A DNA stretch of 64,000 nucleotides from Panax quinquefolius (taxonomy: Eukaryota > Streptophyta > Magnoliopsida > Apiales > Araliaceae). Below the pieces are notes generated by a model. That model saw only the letters and a list, made by a program, of their open reading frames with translations. It did not search any database and was not told the origin of the DNA. Positions 1 through 11,522 of the stretch are shown here, piece after piece. The stretch covers positions 14,886,123-14,950,122 of the forward strand of contig CM035156.1 of the NCBI GenBank assembly GCA_020205615.1, given 5' to 3'. Both the position numbers and the translations under genes were made by a program. How positions within the stretch are numbered: the stretch's first letter is position 1; the number at the start of each line of letters is the position of its first letter.

Positions 1-3000
1 AGTCAAATCAGAAGCCATTCTAATTTTTGTTTAGACGTAAAGTCAATTCTTATAATATTTGCTAGAGGTAAAAAATATATAATTTAAAAAGTTTTTGGAG
101 ACCATGTTGCTAGGCTTGTTTATTATGAATGACACATGGGAGGACAATAGGTTGCCTGCCGCGGAGTTCCTCTTTTTGGTTTTAGAGAATAGAAAAAGAA
201 ACTATCTTAACATTCAAGTGAATTATTAATCTTATAGGAAGTTTTTGGATGCCGCTTCAACAAACCCTGCATGCTTCAGGTTTTGGCTTAGTTCAGTTGA
301 TAGATTCGTGGATGAGTTTTTTAATTTAGTATTTATTTATTTAGACTTTGTGTAATGTTGGGTCATGGATGATGAATGTATAATGGGAAATTATTTATGC
401 TTCCCTCCACTTTTATCTTCATTCATCAGCAAAGTAGAGTACAGGTCTAAACTCTAAAGTTTTTTATGTACTTATGTGCTAGCAAATAATTATTTCTTAT
501 TCATCCGCAATGATAGAGTACATGTATGACTTTTATAAATAGTTATGTGCTCTCAAAATCAATGATAATTATTATTTTAAATAGAGTACATGTATTTATG
601 TACTTCAACAAATGGCTTAATAGGACTTTTGTAATATATGAAGACCTGTGGGATGATGTCTTTTGACAGTATTTGCTGTATGTTAGGTGCAAGCTCACAT
701 TGTTAAGTTGAGAAGACAAATGAGTGTGATGGATGGGCTGCCACAAACATTATAACCCTCTGGTTAGAGAATGTAAATAATGGAGGTAGGCTTTTGTGTT
801 CTTAAAGATTTATATGTTAAGAACAACTTACACGTTTAATGGAATCTGTACATGTTTCTCAGATCTAAAGGTCTTTTCAACCTTATCGATTTTCCATTCC
901 CTTCTATTTCACTGTTCATATATATATATTTTTATTCTTTTTTTGGGATGTGACGGTGTGTTTTAGTAGGCATGCATAGGCGTGTTCTGTAAAAGGTGAA
1001 TGACTGAAGCTTTCTACAAACAATGGTATATGATTATTTAATTTCTAATTTGGTGGTAGAAAGGAATATAACCAATCTCTATCATTGGTGTTAAAAGTGG
1101 AGAAGTGGTGGTTAATTCCATTTCATATTGTGCATTTATTGAGGATATTGCTTCTATTATTTTATTGAGTGTTCAAGTTATGAAATTTTTGTTTTGATGT
1201 TTTGCTTCATGTTTCATCTTTCTTTTTATGTGCAAGCTCATATGTTTAATTTCTGGGAAGAAGTTATTAGCATGTCCTCCTCCTAGTCGCCGATGTTTGT
1301 ATGCTTGAAATAATTATAAATTGTAGATTAAAAATGTTTAGTGAAGTCATGTATTAGTTAATTATGAGATGTTTTAATTTGACGTGTCATTCTAATTGGC
1401 TTTCCAGAACCCCCTTAAGATTTTAATTCAAATATAATTTTGTAACAATCTATTCTAACTTCACTGTTTCCATGCATATCCTTCTAGAAAGGCTTGAGCA
1501 ACCTTTCTGTTTATTTATCTTAGGGTAGCGCTGTTACCTAACCTCATCTATGATCTATTATCTGTTCCTGTACAGCCACAAGGATTGAATATTTCTCCCT
1601 TAGCCGTCGTAATTGATAGTATGACCAATATGAGTCTTCTCTGGTTCTTGTAGCTCAATAACATATTTAGCATATTGACATAGAAGGCTTTGCTGATACT
1701 TGTAATTGGTACCCTTAGTCTCTTTCTGCAAACCTGTTCTCTGAAAGACATTAAAGACAATGTCTCCCTTGCCAAAGTTTACAGGAGAGATGTGCATAAA
1801 CAGTATCCCATTAGGCAGTTATAGCCTCGTAGATTTTTCAGAATTTTAGTTTGAAAGGGGAGGGTGATTCATTCTGATGGGTTGGGATAATCTTGTAGCA
1901 CCCCTTTATCTTTTTTGTTGTCTTTATATGAGGTTCTGAAGGCAAGAGTAACATGGACTTCACGTGCTGATCATTAGAATGTCACTATCAACAATTAGAA
2001 AATTCATTTTGATGATTACTAAGATGGTCTTTGCCGCCTCTGATGATAATGATTTTCTACCCACCATTTTTTCAGTCATAGAAAATGATCTGTTAGCCTA
2101 TCCTGTTGGAGTTAGTCAACTTAGTCCATTAACATTGTTTCAACATCTTTTTGTTTTCTGGTTGTGAATTATAATCGGTATTTTATTCAAAAATTCTGAA
2201 AGGTGTTTTAGTATTGTCTATGAAGTTCCAATTTGAGTGTTAATGTCTCTCTTAACTAATTGTGTTATGGTGTTGAACATAATGTTATCTTATGATGAGT
2301 AATGTATGAGGGGAAGAATCCATTTTGAATTTGGAAATGAAATTGTGGAAGGCAGAAGACCAACATTATGACAGCTTTTTTGGGCCTTAGAACATGGTGT
2401 TTTCTTATGTAGTTGTGTTATTAGTGCGGAGAAGAGTGTAACAAGTGGCTCTTAGTTTTAGGAAGAAAAGTAGTAGTATGTAGTATAGTATATAGAGAGA
2501 GAGGTCTGTCTGTCTGTCTGCTTGCATCACTGGTGTTTTTTTGGGAAGCTTCGGCAGGCCACATGGGGAAGCCATGTATTGTTCATAAATTTGTCTTGTG
2601 TGTTTTTTTTTTTAATTTGTTGTTTGTTTTTAGTTTCCTTGGTTGCTAAACATTAAAAATTGCTGCCTCTAACCTATGCAAATATTTTATTATGTAATAA
2701 TAATACATATATCCCTCTCACCAGGAGCGAGGGTGTGCATGTGTTTTATTGGAAAGAACATTACGTAGTAGTATATATTTTGGGAAATTAGATTAAAGTG
2801 CGACTCTACTTGCTGTAGGCGTTTGCTGAATTCGTAGCAACAGTTGTGATTCATTGTACATGTTGTCTCAGATTGTCTAGAAAGCACATCACTAGTTAAA
2901 TTATAAAGGGAGTAGAGTAGATAAATATTTGCTCTCTAGTTTTAACCAAACGCTCCACTGCATGGTTACTACTGAGCATACTTTGTTTTACAATCAAGTT

Positions 3001-3560
3001 CAACCCATGAATTTTATAGCACGTTATCATTTACTCTGTTAATCTAAACATCCGATCCTCCAAAGAGGAACTGACCACAACTCTTAGTAGGGGTTTGAGA
3101 ATTATTTCTTTTTTGCAGCCGTTGCGTGCAGGAGAAATGTTTAAAAATATCTCCACCTTAATTACATTTAAATAATTTCTTAAGTAATAAAATTTTACAC
3201 ATTGGCAACTATATATAATGTGTTTATTTTTATAAATAATTTCTTAATTAATAAAATTTAAAATTGTTAAATATATTCAATGTATTTATTTGTATATTTC
3301 TTGAGTAATAAAATTTAACATTGTCAATTATATTTAATATATTTATTTTTATAAAATATTTGTATAAATAATTTCTTATGTACTACAATTTAACATTGTC
3401 AATTATTGTGATAATTTGATTATTTAAAATTGCAGAAGTTTGGTATGGTCAATTGAGAAATCAAATTTATTTATTTATTTTTAAGTTTTTAGGCTCCTCA
3501 ATTTAAACTGCAGATGTAAAATAATATAAATGAATTCCTTAAAAAGTTGCAAACATAGTC
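1..3560. other. AT-rich stretch without an assignable gene
   Basis: No reading frame here resembles a family I know. A start-less open stretch at about 239-352 (+) follows an AG and reads KFLDAAS...FRFWLSS; I cannot place it. Poly-T/poly-A runs and short microsatellites (GTCT repeats near 2505-2520) occur. The stretch at 3170-3420 repeats a motif with ATAATTTCTTAAGTAATAAAATTT several times, an imperfect local repeat of roughly 65-70 bases. This is probably intergenic or intronic sequence of a gene lying off the left edge. Confidence 0.4.
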
Positions 3561-3594
3561 TTGTTTCACTGTACGACTTATGTAATTGCTGCAG

Positions 3595-3872
3595 CAAATT
3601 TAACAGAATCAGATGAAATTCTTAAACCCAGAAGCATGAAAAAGGTAACCCCTTCGATTGGTGGAAGCAATTTGAGGAGAGAATTAGCAGCAGGAACTAA
3701 TAATGAAGTTGGTGGCCCTTCTGACTATGGACTCAGAGAGAACCCAAAGAAGACATGGAGGGTTGTGGATTCAATTCTTCCTTCGCCGCTAGAGAGAGTT
3801 TGCAAGCATTTGATATTGTGTATGTCATTTGAAAAATATTGCGGATTTGATATTTATAGCTGCGGAGTCTAG
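3595..3872 (+). CDS. possible last exon of an unidentified gene
   Basis: An open frame follows a reasonable splice acceptor (TTGCTGCAG ending at 3594) and runs to a TAG at 3870-3872. Composition is protein-like for the first 60 residues (polar, Lys/Arg/Gly rich, with the run GGPSDYGLRENPKKTW) and then becomes less convincing. There is no good start codon at its head, so if real it is a 3' exon of a gene whose other exons I cannot find in the preceding 3.5 kb. I do not recognise the family. It could also be a chance open frame. Confidence 0.25.
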
Positions 3873-4118
3873 AAAATTAAAAAAAAATTAAATTAAATTT
3901 GGTTTGCTAGTTTGTTATACCTAGCGTTCTTAGTTTAATATTGCGGATGGGAAATTTTTACAAGGAGAAGGAGTATTTTGGACATATGTCTCGTCCCCAG
4001 TATTAAATTACATAGTACTGAAAATTAAATTGCGGACGGGATCTCTATTAACCGTTTGATCTACGGATGAACGATCACGATCTGTTATAAGGACAACCTT
4101 AAATTAACAATGTTTTCT

Positions 4119-4325
4119 GGTGATGCAGCGCTGCAACGCTTGATTTGTTTCTTGGATTGGCGTTGCGGCATCGTGTTGCCAAATTCCAATTTTCAGATGG
4201 CGATTTGATAGTAAATCGCCAGATTGGCACTGGCGACGCAGCGCCACAACACCGATCCAAGGAACAAATCAAACACCACAACGCATGATTGCAATTCAAT
4301 TGAGACGCCGCAGCGTTGCATCACC
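4119..4325. mobile_element. hairpin MITE with long inverted repeats
   Basis: The left end GGTGATGCAGCGCTGCAACG is matched in reverse complement by the right end, which reads CAGCGTTGCATCACC. Further in, the block with GATTTGTTTCTTGGATTGGCG pairs with its counterpart near 4252-4272. The whole unit of about 207 bases folds on itself and is markedly more GC-rich than the flanks. No coding capacity. The superfamily is not clear because I could not define a target duplication. Confidence 0.7.
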
Positions 4326-4972
4326 CAAATATTTATAAAAAAAAAGTTATGGATCAATTCTCATATATATATATATATATATATTAACAATTCATGGCGC
4401 TTTTGTTATTGTACTAATAAACCTAGAAAAATATGTGAAAGCAACACACTTGCAATAATTTTTCTTTTGCATGTACTATAAACAATTTAAGATTTTTGAA
4501 TATAGATCGTCTTCAATTAATAATCTATCTCCATTTTGCTTGCTTGCTCGTTGAATAATAGCCAATGGAATTCCATAGGGGCCCCGCTTGGTTTAGCTCA
4601 TAGTTACCGGACGGGTGTGCTTCTTCCCTGTATTCTTTCGTTAAGAAAAGAAATGGACACAAACGCTACCAATTCAAAAGGTATGAAGGAAAACTCTCTC
4701 TCTCTCGGAAACTGGTTCCCAGGAAGATGTAAACCTTGTCCTTTCCTTCTTTTTGGTAATGATGTACTTGTACAAGCTACTAGCCTAAAAAATTGAGTCT
4801 ACATATGCCAAAACAATCCCATGAAATATCAATTCACTTTAATCAGACATCTTACAGCTATACATACTACCATGTTATAGGCTTAGGATCTAGTTGTGGT
4901 CAAATATTATAACAGAGGTAGTTGTGTCATTAAATCAATTTCACTATTGACTTACAAGTTACAACTACACTT

Positions 4973-4974
<2 letters not shown>

Positions 4975-5019
<45 letters not shown>

Positions 5020-6012
5020 TCCATAAGAATAGGTTCTTTATGTAGATCTTATCTTTTTTATTTTTGGATAGTTGATAAAAACATTTGGATTTGAGATTGA
5101 AACATAAATATACCCACGGTAGTAACAACTTGCACTTTTATTTTTATTTTAATATGACCATAACACGTGTTGTCATTTGTTTAACTAAAACGAATTTTTA
5201 ATTTTAAATAATACGACCGCATACGAACATGTACTTCTACTGTAAAAAAAAAAAAAAAATTCCAAACCGTAAAGAGCCTCTTCCTACTTACAAAAAAAAA
5301 TAAAATAAATTAATAAACCATAAGAGCCTCTTCCTTGCTAAAAAAAAAAAAAAAAAAAAAAAAAATCTAAAACAACCTTATGACTTTACGAACAGTATAA
5401 AAATCAAATAGTGGCACAAGTTCTTTTATTTGCTATTTTTATAACAATATTTATTATTTTATAAAAACAAATATTTTTATAATAACAAATAAAGAATATA
5501 AAATATTTTATAAAAACAAATATTTTTATAATAACAAATAAAGAATATAAAATATTTTATAAAAACAAATATTTTATAAAATGACTTAATATTCTTGACA
5601 ATATTTGTTAATTCTTTATATAACAAATATAACAAATATATAACAAATATATTTTATATCCTATTTTATATAACAATATTTGTTATATAAAATAGGATAT
5701 AAAATATCATAAAGAATTAATATTTTAAATTAAAGTGGGAAGAAATTAATATATTTGTTATATAAAGAATTATAAAATATTTTTATATCCTATTTTATAT
5801 CCTATTATAAAATAACAAATATTTTTATAATTCTTTATTTGCTATTTTTATAAAAATATTTTATATTCTTTATTTGTTATTATAAAAATATTTTTTTTAT
5901 AAAATATTTGTTTTTATAAAATAACAAATATTGTTATAAAAATAGCAAATAAAAGAAACTCATGCCACTATTTGATTTTTATACAAGTAAAGTAAGAGGT
6001 TGTCTTGCCATT

Positions 6013-6046
<34 letters not shown>

Positions 6047-6286
6047 TTGCATGTTCTATCTCTATCAGATTATTTAATATTAAAATTGCTTTTAGTTAAA
6101 CAAACCGACAACACGTTGACTATGATGGGGTCCCTCATATTAAAATAAAAGCCGATCTGTTGTTATTACAGTTAAGATATATTTATGTTTCAATCTCAAA
6201 TTTCCAATAAAGCTTTTATCAATCATTCAAAAAAGGAGTGTTGCACAACTCCATCTATACTGATTAGAACCGATTCTTATGGAAGA

Positions 6287-6322
<36 letters not shown>
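4975..6322. mobile_element. large near-palindromic foldback element
   Basis: The sequence inward from the left (TA)n tract (CTTCCATAAGAATAGGTTCT at about 5018) reappears inverted just before the right (TA)n tract (near 6268-6288). Pairing continues inward: the GATTGAAACATAAATATA block near 5096 against 6180-6200; the CACGTGTTGTC...TTTGTTTAACTAAAA block near 5165-5192 against 6092-6120; and GTGGCACAAGTTCTTTTATT near 5411 against 5950-5970. The centre lies near 5650-5690 in ATAAAAACAAATATTTT-type tandem repeats. Both arms contain long A or T runs at mirrored positions. There is no coding sequence. It behaves like a giant MITE or foldback transposon inserted in a TA microsatellite. Confidence 0.8.
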
Positions 6323-6327
<5 letters not shown>

Positions 6328-6545
6328 AGAGAGATGTAGAGGGGGAAATTAAATGGTTTTGGGGGTGGCTGGTGGGTGGTCCATGATGTTTTTAGGAGTG
6401 ACAACAAGGTAGGGTATAGCTGCTGAGATATGAACCCGTACAAGGACTAATTAATTAATTAACCCTAAACATCCATGCCTAGCTACTTGCCCTTCCCACA
6501 CTCCACATGACTTTGTTTTCTCCCCTCCTAGTCTTATAAGTCCTC

Positions 6546-6553
6546 TTTATATA
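6546..6553 (+). promoter_or_regulatory. probable TATA box of the SAUR gene
   Basis: TTATATAC lies about 145 bases before the SAUR start codon. The transcript leader between them is pyrimidine-rich (CTCTCTTCTCTC near 6611-6623). Distance and context fit a core promoter, but no transcript evidence is available. Confidence 0.5.
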
Positions 6554-6694
6554 CCTTTACTCCCCTTTCAATCCTTCTTCACCACGTACCTTTCATATAT
6601 ACCATCTAGCTCTCTCTTCTCTCTTTGATACACTACCAGAAGTTCTCTTAACTAATATAATTACCACCAATATATATATATATTTAGACATATA

Positions 6695-7003
6695 ATGGCC
6701 CTGAGGAAATCAAACAAACAAATTCAAACAGCAGCACTGAAACAGATGATCAAAAGATGTTCTAGCTTTGGAAGAAACGACGGCAGTGGTCTTCCTCATG
6801 ACGTGCCAAAAGGCCATTTTGCAGTTTACGTGGGAGAGAACAGAAGCAGGTATATTGTTCCGATATCATGGCTTGGTCACCCCGAGTTTAAAAGCTTACT
6901 TCAGAGAGCTGAAGAAGAATTCGGTTTTAATCATGATATGGGTCTTACCATTCCTTGTGAAGAAGTAGATTTTCTCTCTGTCATGTCCATCATCCGATAT
7001 TAA
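6695..7003 (+). CDS. SAUR-family auxin-responsive protein
   Basis: Encodes 102 residues in a single exon, the usual form of SAUR genes. Residues about 37-100 form the SAUR core: [13 protein letters not shown], then [19 protein letters not shown], the acidic AEEEFGF, and [12 protein letters not shown]. The N-terminus ([11 protein letters not shown]) is basic and variable as in the family. SAURs are short-lived proteins; several inhibit PP2C.D phosphatases at the plasma membrane and so raise H+-ATPase activity and cell expansion, and most are induced by auxin. The start is chosen because this ATG gives the full family N-terminus and lies behind a clear 5' leader. No nearby SAUR copy is seen, so it is not part of a tandem cluster within this window. 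Which subgroup it belongs to cannot be settled by eye. Confidence 0.95.
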   Translation: MALRKSNKQIQTAALKQMIKRCSSFGRNDGSGLPHDVPKGHFAVYVGENRSRYIVPISWLGHPEFKSLLQRAEEEFGFNHDMGLTIPCEEVDFLSVMSIIRY

Positions 7004-7699
7004 TGAAACAAACATCGATCATATCGGTCCGTTGTTGCAACTTGCATGGGCCGCGCCGGGGGAGATAATATATTATAGTCTAATTAATTAAGGGATCGAT
7101 TTAGCAAAGATATATATATATATATATGGTTGATTATACCCAATTAATATTGTGATTCGATTGTGATTCTAATTAATCTCTAACCAAAACCGATTTAACC
7201 CTGTATGTTTTCTTTATTTTTTGATGGGGTCGGTCGATCTCATGTGGTTTGGTCAACTAATTTGTATATTGTCAATTTAAGTTGGATATTTTCATCAGTG
7301 GTGTGCATTTGCACCCTTGAAAATATACCGGTATTGCATGCAGTGTCTTCCATATTTGGATTGATTTACCTCCAGCTAGCTTCAAAGGATTCATGAGAAA
7401 GGCTCCTGCAAAAGTTAGTTGGTAATTGTGTACGTTCTCATGCTCATTGATCAGATGTTGAAGTTAGAATTTTGAGTTTTTTCTTCTTCTTTTTTGAAGC
7501 CGAGTATTTGATATTTGAAACCGACAATTAATTGGCCGGTGTTTCAAGTTTATTATTTCTTAATTTTGAGTACTATATATACTTATCAAATTGATTGTTT
7601 CAAATTAATTTGCTAGTAGCAGCGACTTTACGATGGTACTCCCCCGTCCCATAATATATATCCTTCCGTCTGTATCAAAAGAAGATTACCATTTTATTT

Positions 7700-7870
7700 G
7701 TAGTAACTTACCACCAATCAGTTGGTTGAGTGGTGTGCCTTTCTCCGTCAAACAAATTAAGAGGATAGTTCCGGACTCGGCAGTGTTCGATATTTGGATC
7801 TCTTTTATTATATTTTCTCTTCAATTTTAACCAAAAGAGAGTTCGAGCTTTGCCACTAAATCCGATTCTG
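7700..7870 (+). mobile_element. possible tRNA-derived SINE fragment
   Basis: GTTGGTTGAGTGG near 7720 resembles a pol III A box and GAGTTCGAGCTTTGCC near 7838 resembles a B box, with the intervening distance stretched relative to a tRNA. An AT-rich tail follows. No target duplication was defined. This rests only on the two box-like motifs. Confidence 0.3.
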
Positions 7871-8601
7871 AATGAGTTAAATTTGAATAAAAAAATTATT
7901 TAATAATTAGTATGTCTAAAACATTTGAATAATAGATTTTTATTATTTTTTCCTTCTAAAAAAATTCAAAAAATTATTGTAAATTTATTTAATATTATTT
8001 AATATAATAGTTAATATTATAAAAGAAAAAATCATTTAGCCGCTCATTCAGTCAAAAAAATAAAACTAAACTATTCAGTCCAAATCGTCTTAAATGGTTA
8101 ATCAGTTCAATTATTTAGATAATTTTTTTAAAAATTAAATCTACTAAATAACTGAACGGATCAACCATTTAGCAAAAAACAAACAGTGGCATAGTGGTGT
8201 ATAGCTGTAGATTTGTTTCTTTAATTGTGTTTTTTTCCCTTAAAAATAAATACTCAATTTTAATACTTTGATTAGGAGGGGCGACTTACTGACTTGTTGG
8301 TCACTCATGCCTCCTCACCCTGCATGCAATTTGCACATGCAGGTGGGGCTCATTTCCTAATTGGTCGTCAAGTTATTATGAGGTCAGGTGGAGGGGGGTA
8401 CAGATATAATAATATATTTAAATCCAAGGACTGATTAGGACTTTAAGTAGATATTTAAGTACAGATATAATAATATCTTCTCTTTCATTAATTAATCAGA
8501 GCTAAGTCAGTCGTGTCTAATCAAAGTTTTCTTTAATTATCATATGATTGTTAATATTATTGAGATCAAGTTTTGTTACTTATGTTAAATTAAATTGAAA
8601 A

Positions 8602-8643
<42 letters not shown>

Positions 8644-9527
8644 TCTATAATTCACCTCAGTACGTACTTTGACCAAGTATTTGAATTGGAAAATCATATG
8701 ATTTATTCGAATTAAAGATTAATTAAGTTATATGAAAGTTCATAATATTCATGATATATAAAATTACTCTTTTGACCCACCACAAAGTTCATGAATATAT
8801 TCATGAAACAATTACTTTTAAACTTTAATATGTCTATTGATAATTAATTAATTATAAGTCGAAGGGATTTTCATGACTAGCTAGTAGCTAGCTACCTAGT
8901 ATGCTTTAGAGTGCATAACCTTTCAAGTGTATGATACAACGCAATATTTTACACTCCATCTATATTTTACAAATTTTTAGTCAGATTTGTGAAAATTTTA
9001 AATTTAAAACTGATATATATATATATATATATATACTTTTTGTTATTATTGTAAAACGCTTGAAAAGTATTTTTAAGTATAAAATTGTTATTTTAAAAAT
9101 TAAAATAAATTTGTAACATAAGTTGGATTTTAAGATTTTTCACATTAAATGAAAATCTTTTTATATATGTAATAGAAAGAATATCTCTTTACAAGATCAA
9201 ACATGTTTAATTTTAGTCTATTTTTAGAAGGAAAAACTCCAATTTTAGGATTAAATTTTTTAAGGAAAATGAAACTCTAAGTTTGGATCGGAGATTTTCA
9301 ATTGCGAGATAATTCCAAATTTCGGGGAATAAGTAGTGATTTTTAGGAGTCTTCTAGAGCTCGGAAGATATTATTGATATATATATATATATGGAATTGA
9401 TATATCACAACATATAAGCGATTTGCTCTATATATATTGATGAATTAATCAATTATCGTCCAGGTTAAATTCATTAAAAGAATTGAACAACGTATGTTAA
9501 ATAAGAGTTGAGCTTACAATCCGAACC

Positions 9528-9569
<42 letters not shown>

Positions 9570-10618
9570 TGAGGTCTTGTCTTCAAAAGTCTATTTTATT
9601 TTTATTATTAAACGAATCTTCAAAATTAAGTCTAATTAATTGCTACAATTTGGTGAAGGAAGAGGAGAACCACTAGTGCATATTGAGTTGGCCTAGCTAG
9701 GGTGGTAGTAGCGATCAGACACAAGTTAATTTGGAGTAAATTCATAGAGGACACTTGTGTCTCTCTGTCTGATACATCTCCTCATCTCTCTGTTTCTTCA
9801 AGCTTGTATTTGGGTTCAATTCTCCACATAACAACATCGATCGATCATATCCCACACCACACATGACACAACTAACTACAAGCTCTAACAAACGAACATA
9901 TATACCACCTAAAATATGAACAGAATGAATATATTGCATGCCAAATGAAATATAACCAACCTATCTATATATAGAGAGAGAGAGAGTTTGGTTTTCTCCA
10001 AATGTGAATCGTGAGGAAAAGAAATTAAAAATGAAGCCATTTATAACGATTTGTGGCCGATTCATGGACACGGGACCGTATATATATACACATCAGGCAG
10101 TACCGTCCTTGATTGTATGTGAGCAAGACATGTGTACGTTGAAATTCTACTAGGTAGTTTCTGTTGACATTTTCCTTAATTTTTCTCCTTCTTTCAATAA
10201 TTAATTAAACCACCATTACGATATATGTGATGAGATGATGCAGTAGCTAGTTTAATTACCATTGTGCTACACGAACAAGTGTACGTATTTAATTTTGTCC
10301 ATCTTTAAAGCTAGCCTAGCTAGCAGATAAAGAAAATAAGATCACTAAGATAATTGACCCTGATGATATATAGTACTAATAGTAGATCTGATTTGCCTCA
10401 TGATCATGATCATGATCACCCCACGGACGGGCCAGATGAGGTACGTACTATATAAGATTTTGCATGACATATGTTTGGTACTTGGTAGTAAGAAACAACT
10501 TTCCACATAGTTCAAGTACATAGACCGACTTTTCCATCTGAGTGTGAGTAAACTCACAAGTGATTAATTAATGAGTAATACTAGAGACACAAACTATTTT
10601 ATAAAATATTTTACAAAC

Positions 10619-10721
10619 TGTTGATGTGGCATACTCCACCTCAACATATTGATCAACAAATTGTTTCAATATAATTTTTGGCCCCACACAATATGTTGAG
10701 ATGGGTATCTTGCACATCAAG
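10619..10721. mobile_element. decayed hairpin MITE
   Basis: The left arm TGTTGATGTGGCATACTCCA (10619-10650) pairs with the right arm at 10690-10721 (CTCAACATATT against AATATGTTGAG, and TTGATGTG against CACATCAA). Weaker similarity may extend outward. It is non-coding. Confidence 0.5.
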
Positions 10722-11522
10722 AATTAGAAACGTTAATAGAATAATTTGTTTCAAAGATTATTCTTAATTAATTGATATATCTAGATCTCAAGCTCCAAAC
10801 TTTGGAGGGTGGTCACAGTTCCCCAATATGTATATTTGTAACCAATGAATTAATATAATAGGGGGAATTTTTATATTTTATATTTGTCTTCTCAATGTTT
10901 CTTCTTCCTTATGGGTGTCGATCAAATTAGAACCTAACATTACTTTCATTTAGCTAGGGTTTAAAAGAAATTAAATTTAGATTGGCACCTTGATGCAGAA
11001 CGGAAAATGTATGCTCTAAAAACGTCCACCTGGAAAATAATACAATTTTAATTATAAAAGATAATAATTATTGATGATTATCCTTCAACTCACAAATCGG
11101 ATTTTATAGCTAAAGAATTCATATAACTTATGAAAATAAACTCTTAATAGCTAACTAATTAATATGACAATAAAATCCTAATAACCATGACGCCATTTTC
11201 GAACCCGAAGACCTCTGCCAAAGTCAAACCCGAATCCGAAGACCCTCCCGAAGTCGATCAAACTCGGCTCTTCGGAAATTATGGTCGTTTCCTTGAAGCA
11301 TTTCTCCTTTCCGGTTTCCTATCTAACTTTCTTCCGACTCCAAAGTCAGTTGTACTACATCACACCTGCAGATTTTGGTGGCTTTCCAGTATCCCGAAAT
11401 GATTTGTGATGATCACATCGGCAAACTCTTTCAAGTGGGACGAGTATATATCAGAAAGTCATGTCTAATTAGACGTTCCTTAGAGCCATATATATTATAC
11501 TTTCTGCTTCTCTTCATCGCTG

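Larger units (their letters stand above)
7004..11522. other. intergenic, repeat-rich, no gene seen
   Basis: Between the SAUR gene and the FPP gene I find no convincing coding exon. The stretch holds (TA)n tracts at about 8604-8641, 9012-9034 and 9531-9566, a possible SINE (7700-7870), a possible Stowaway end near 7634 (CTCCCCCGTCCCATAATAT), and a decayed hairpin (10619-10721). The open frame at 11187-11402 (+) overlaps nothing recognisable and is probably noise downstream of the FPP 3' end. Confidence 0.5.

Noticed and set aside
5340..5365. CRISPR-like regular repeats in AT-rich blocks
   Set aside because: Repeats here are poly-A and ATAAAAACAAATATTTT units in a eukaryotic foldback, without spacers of constant length or cas genes.
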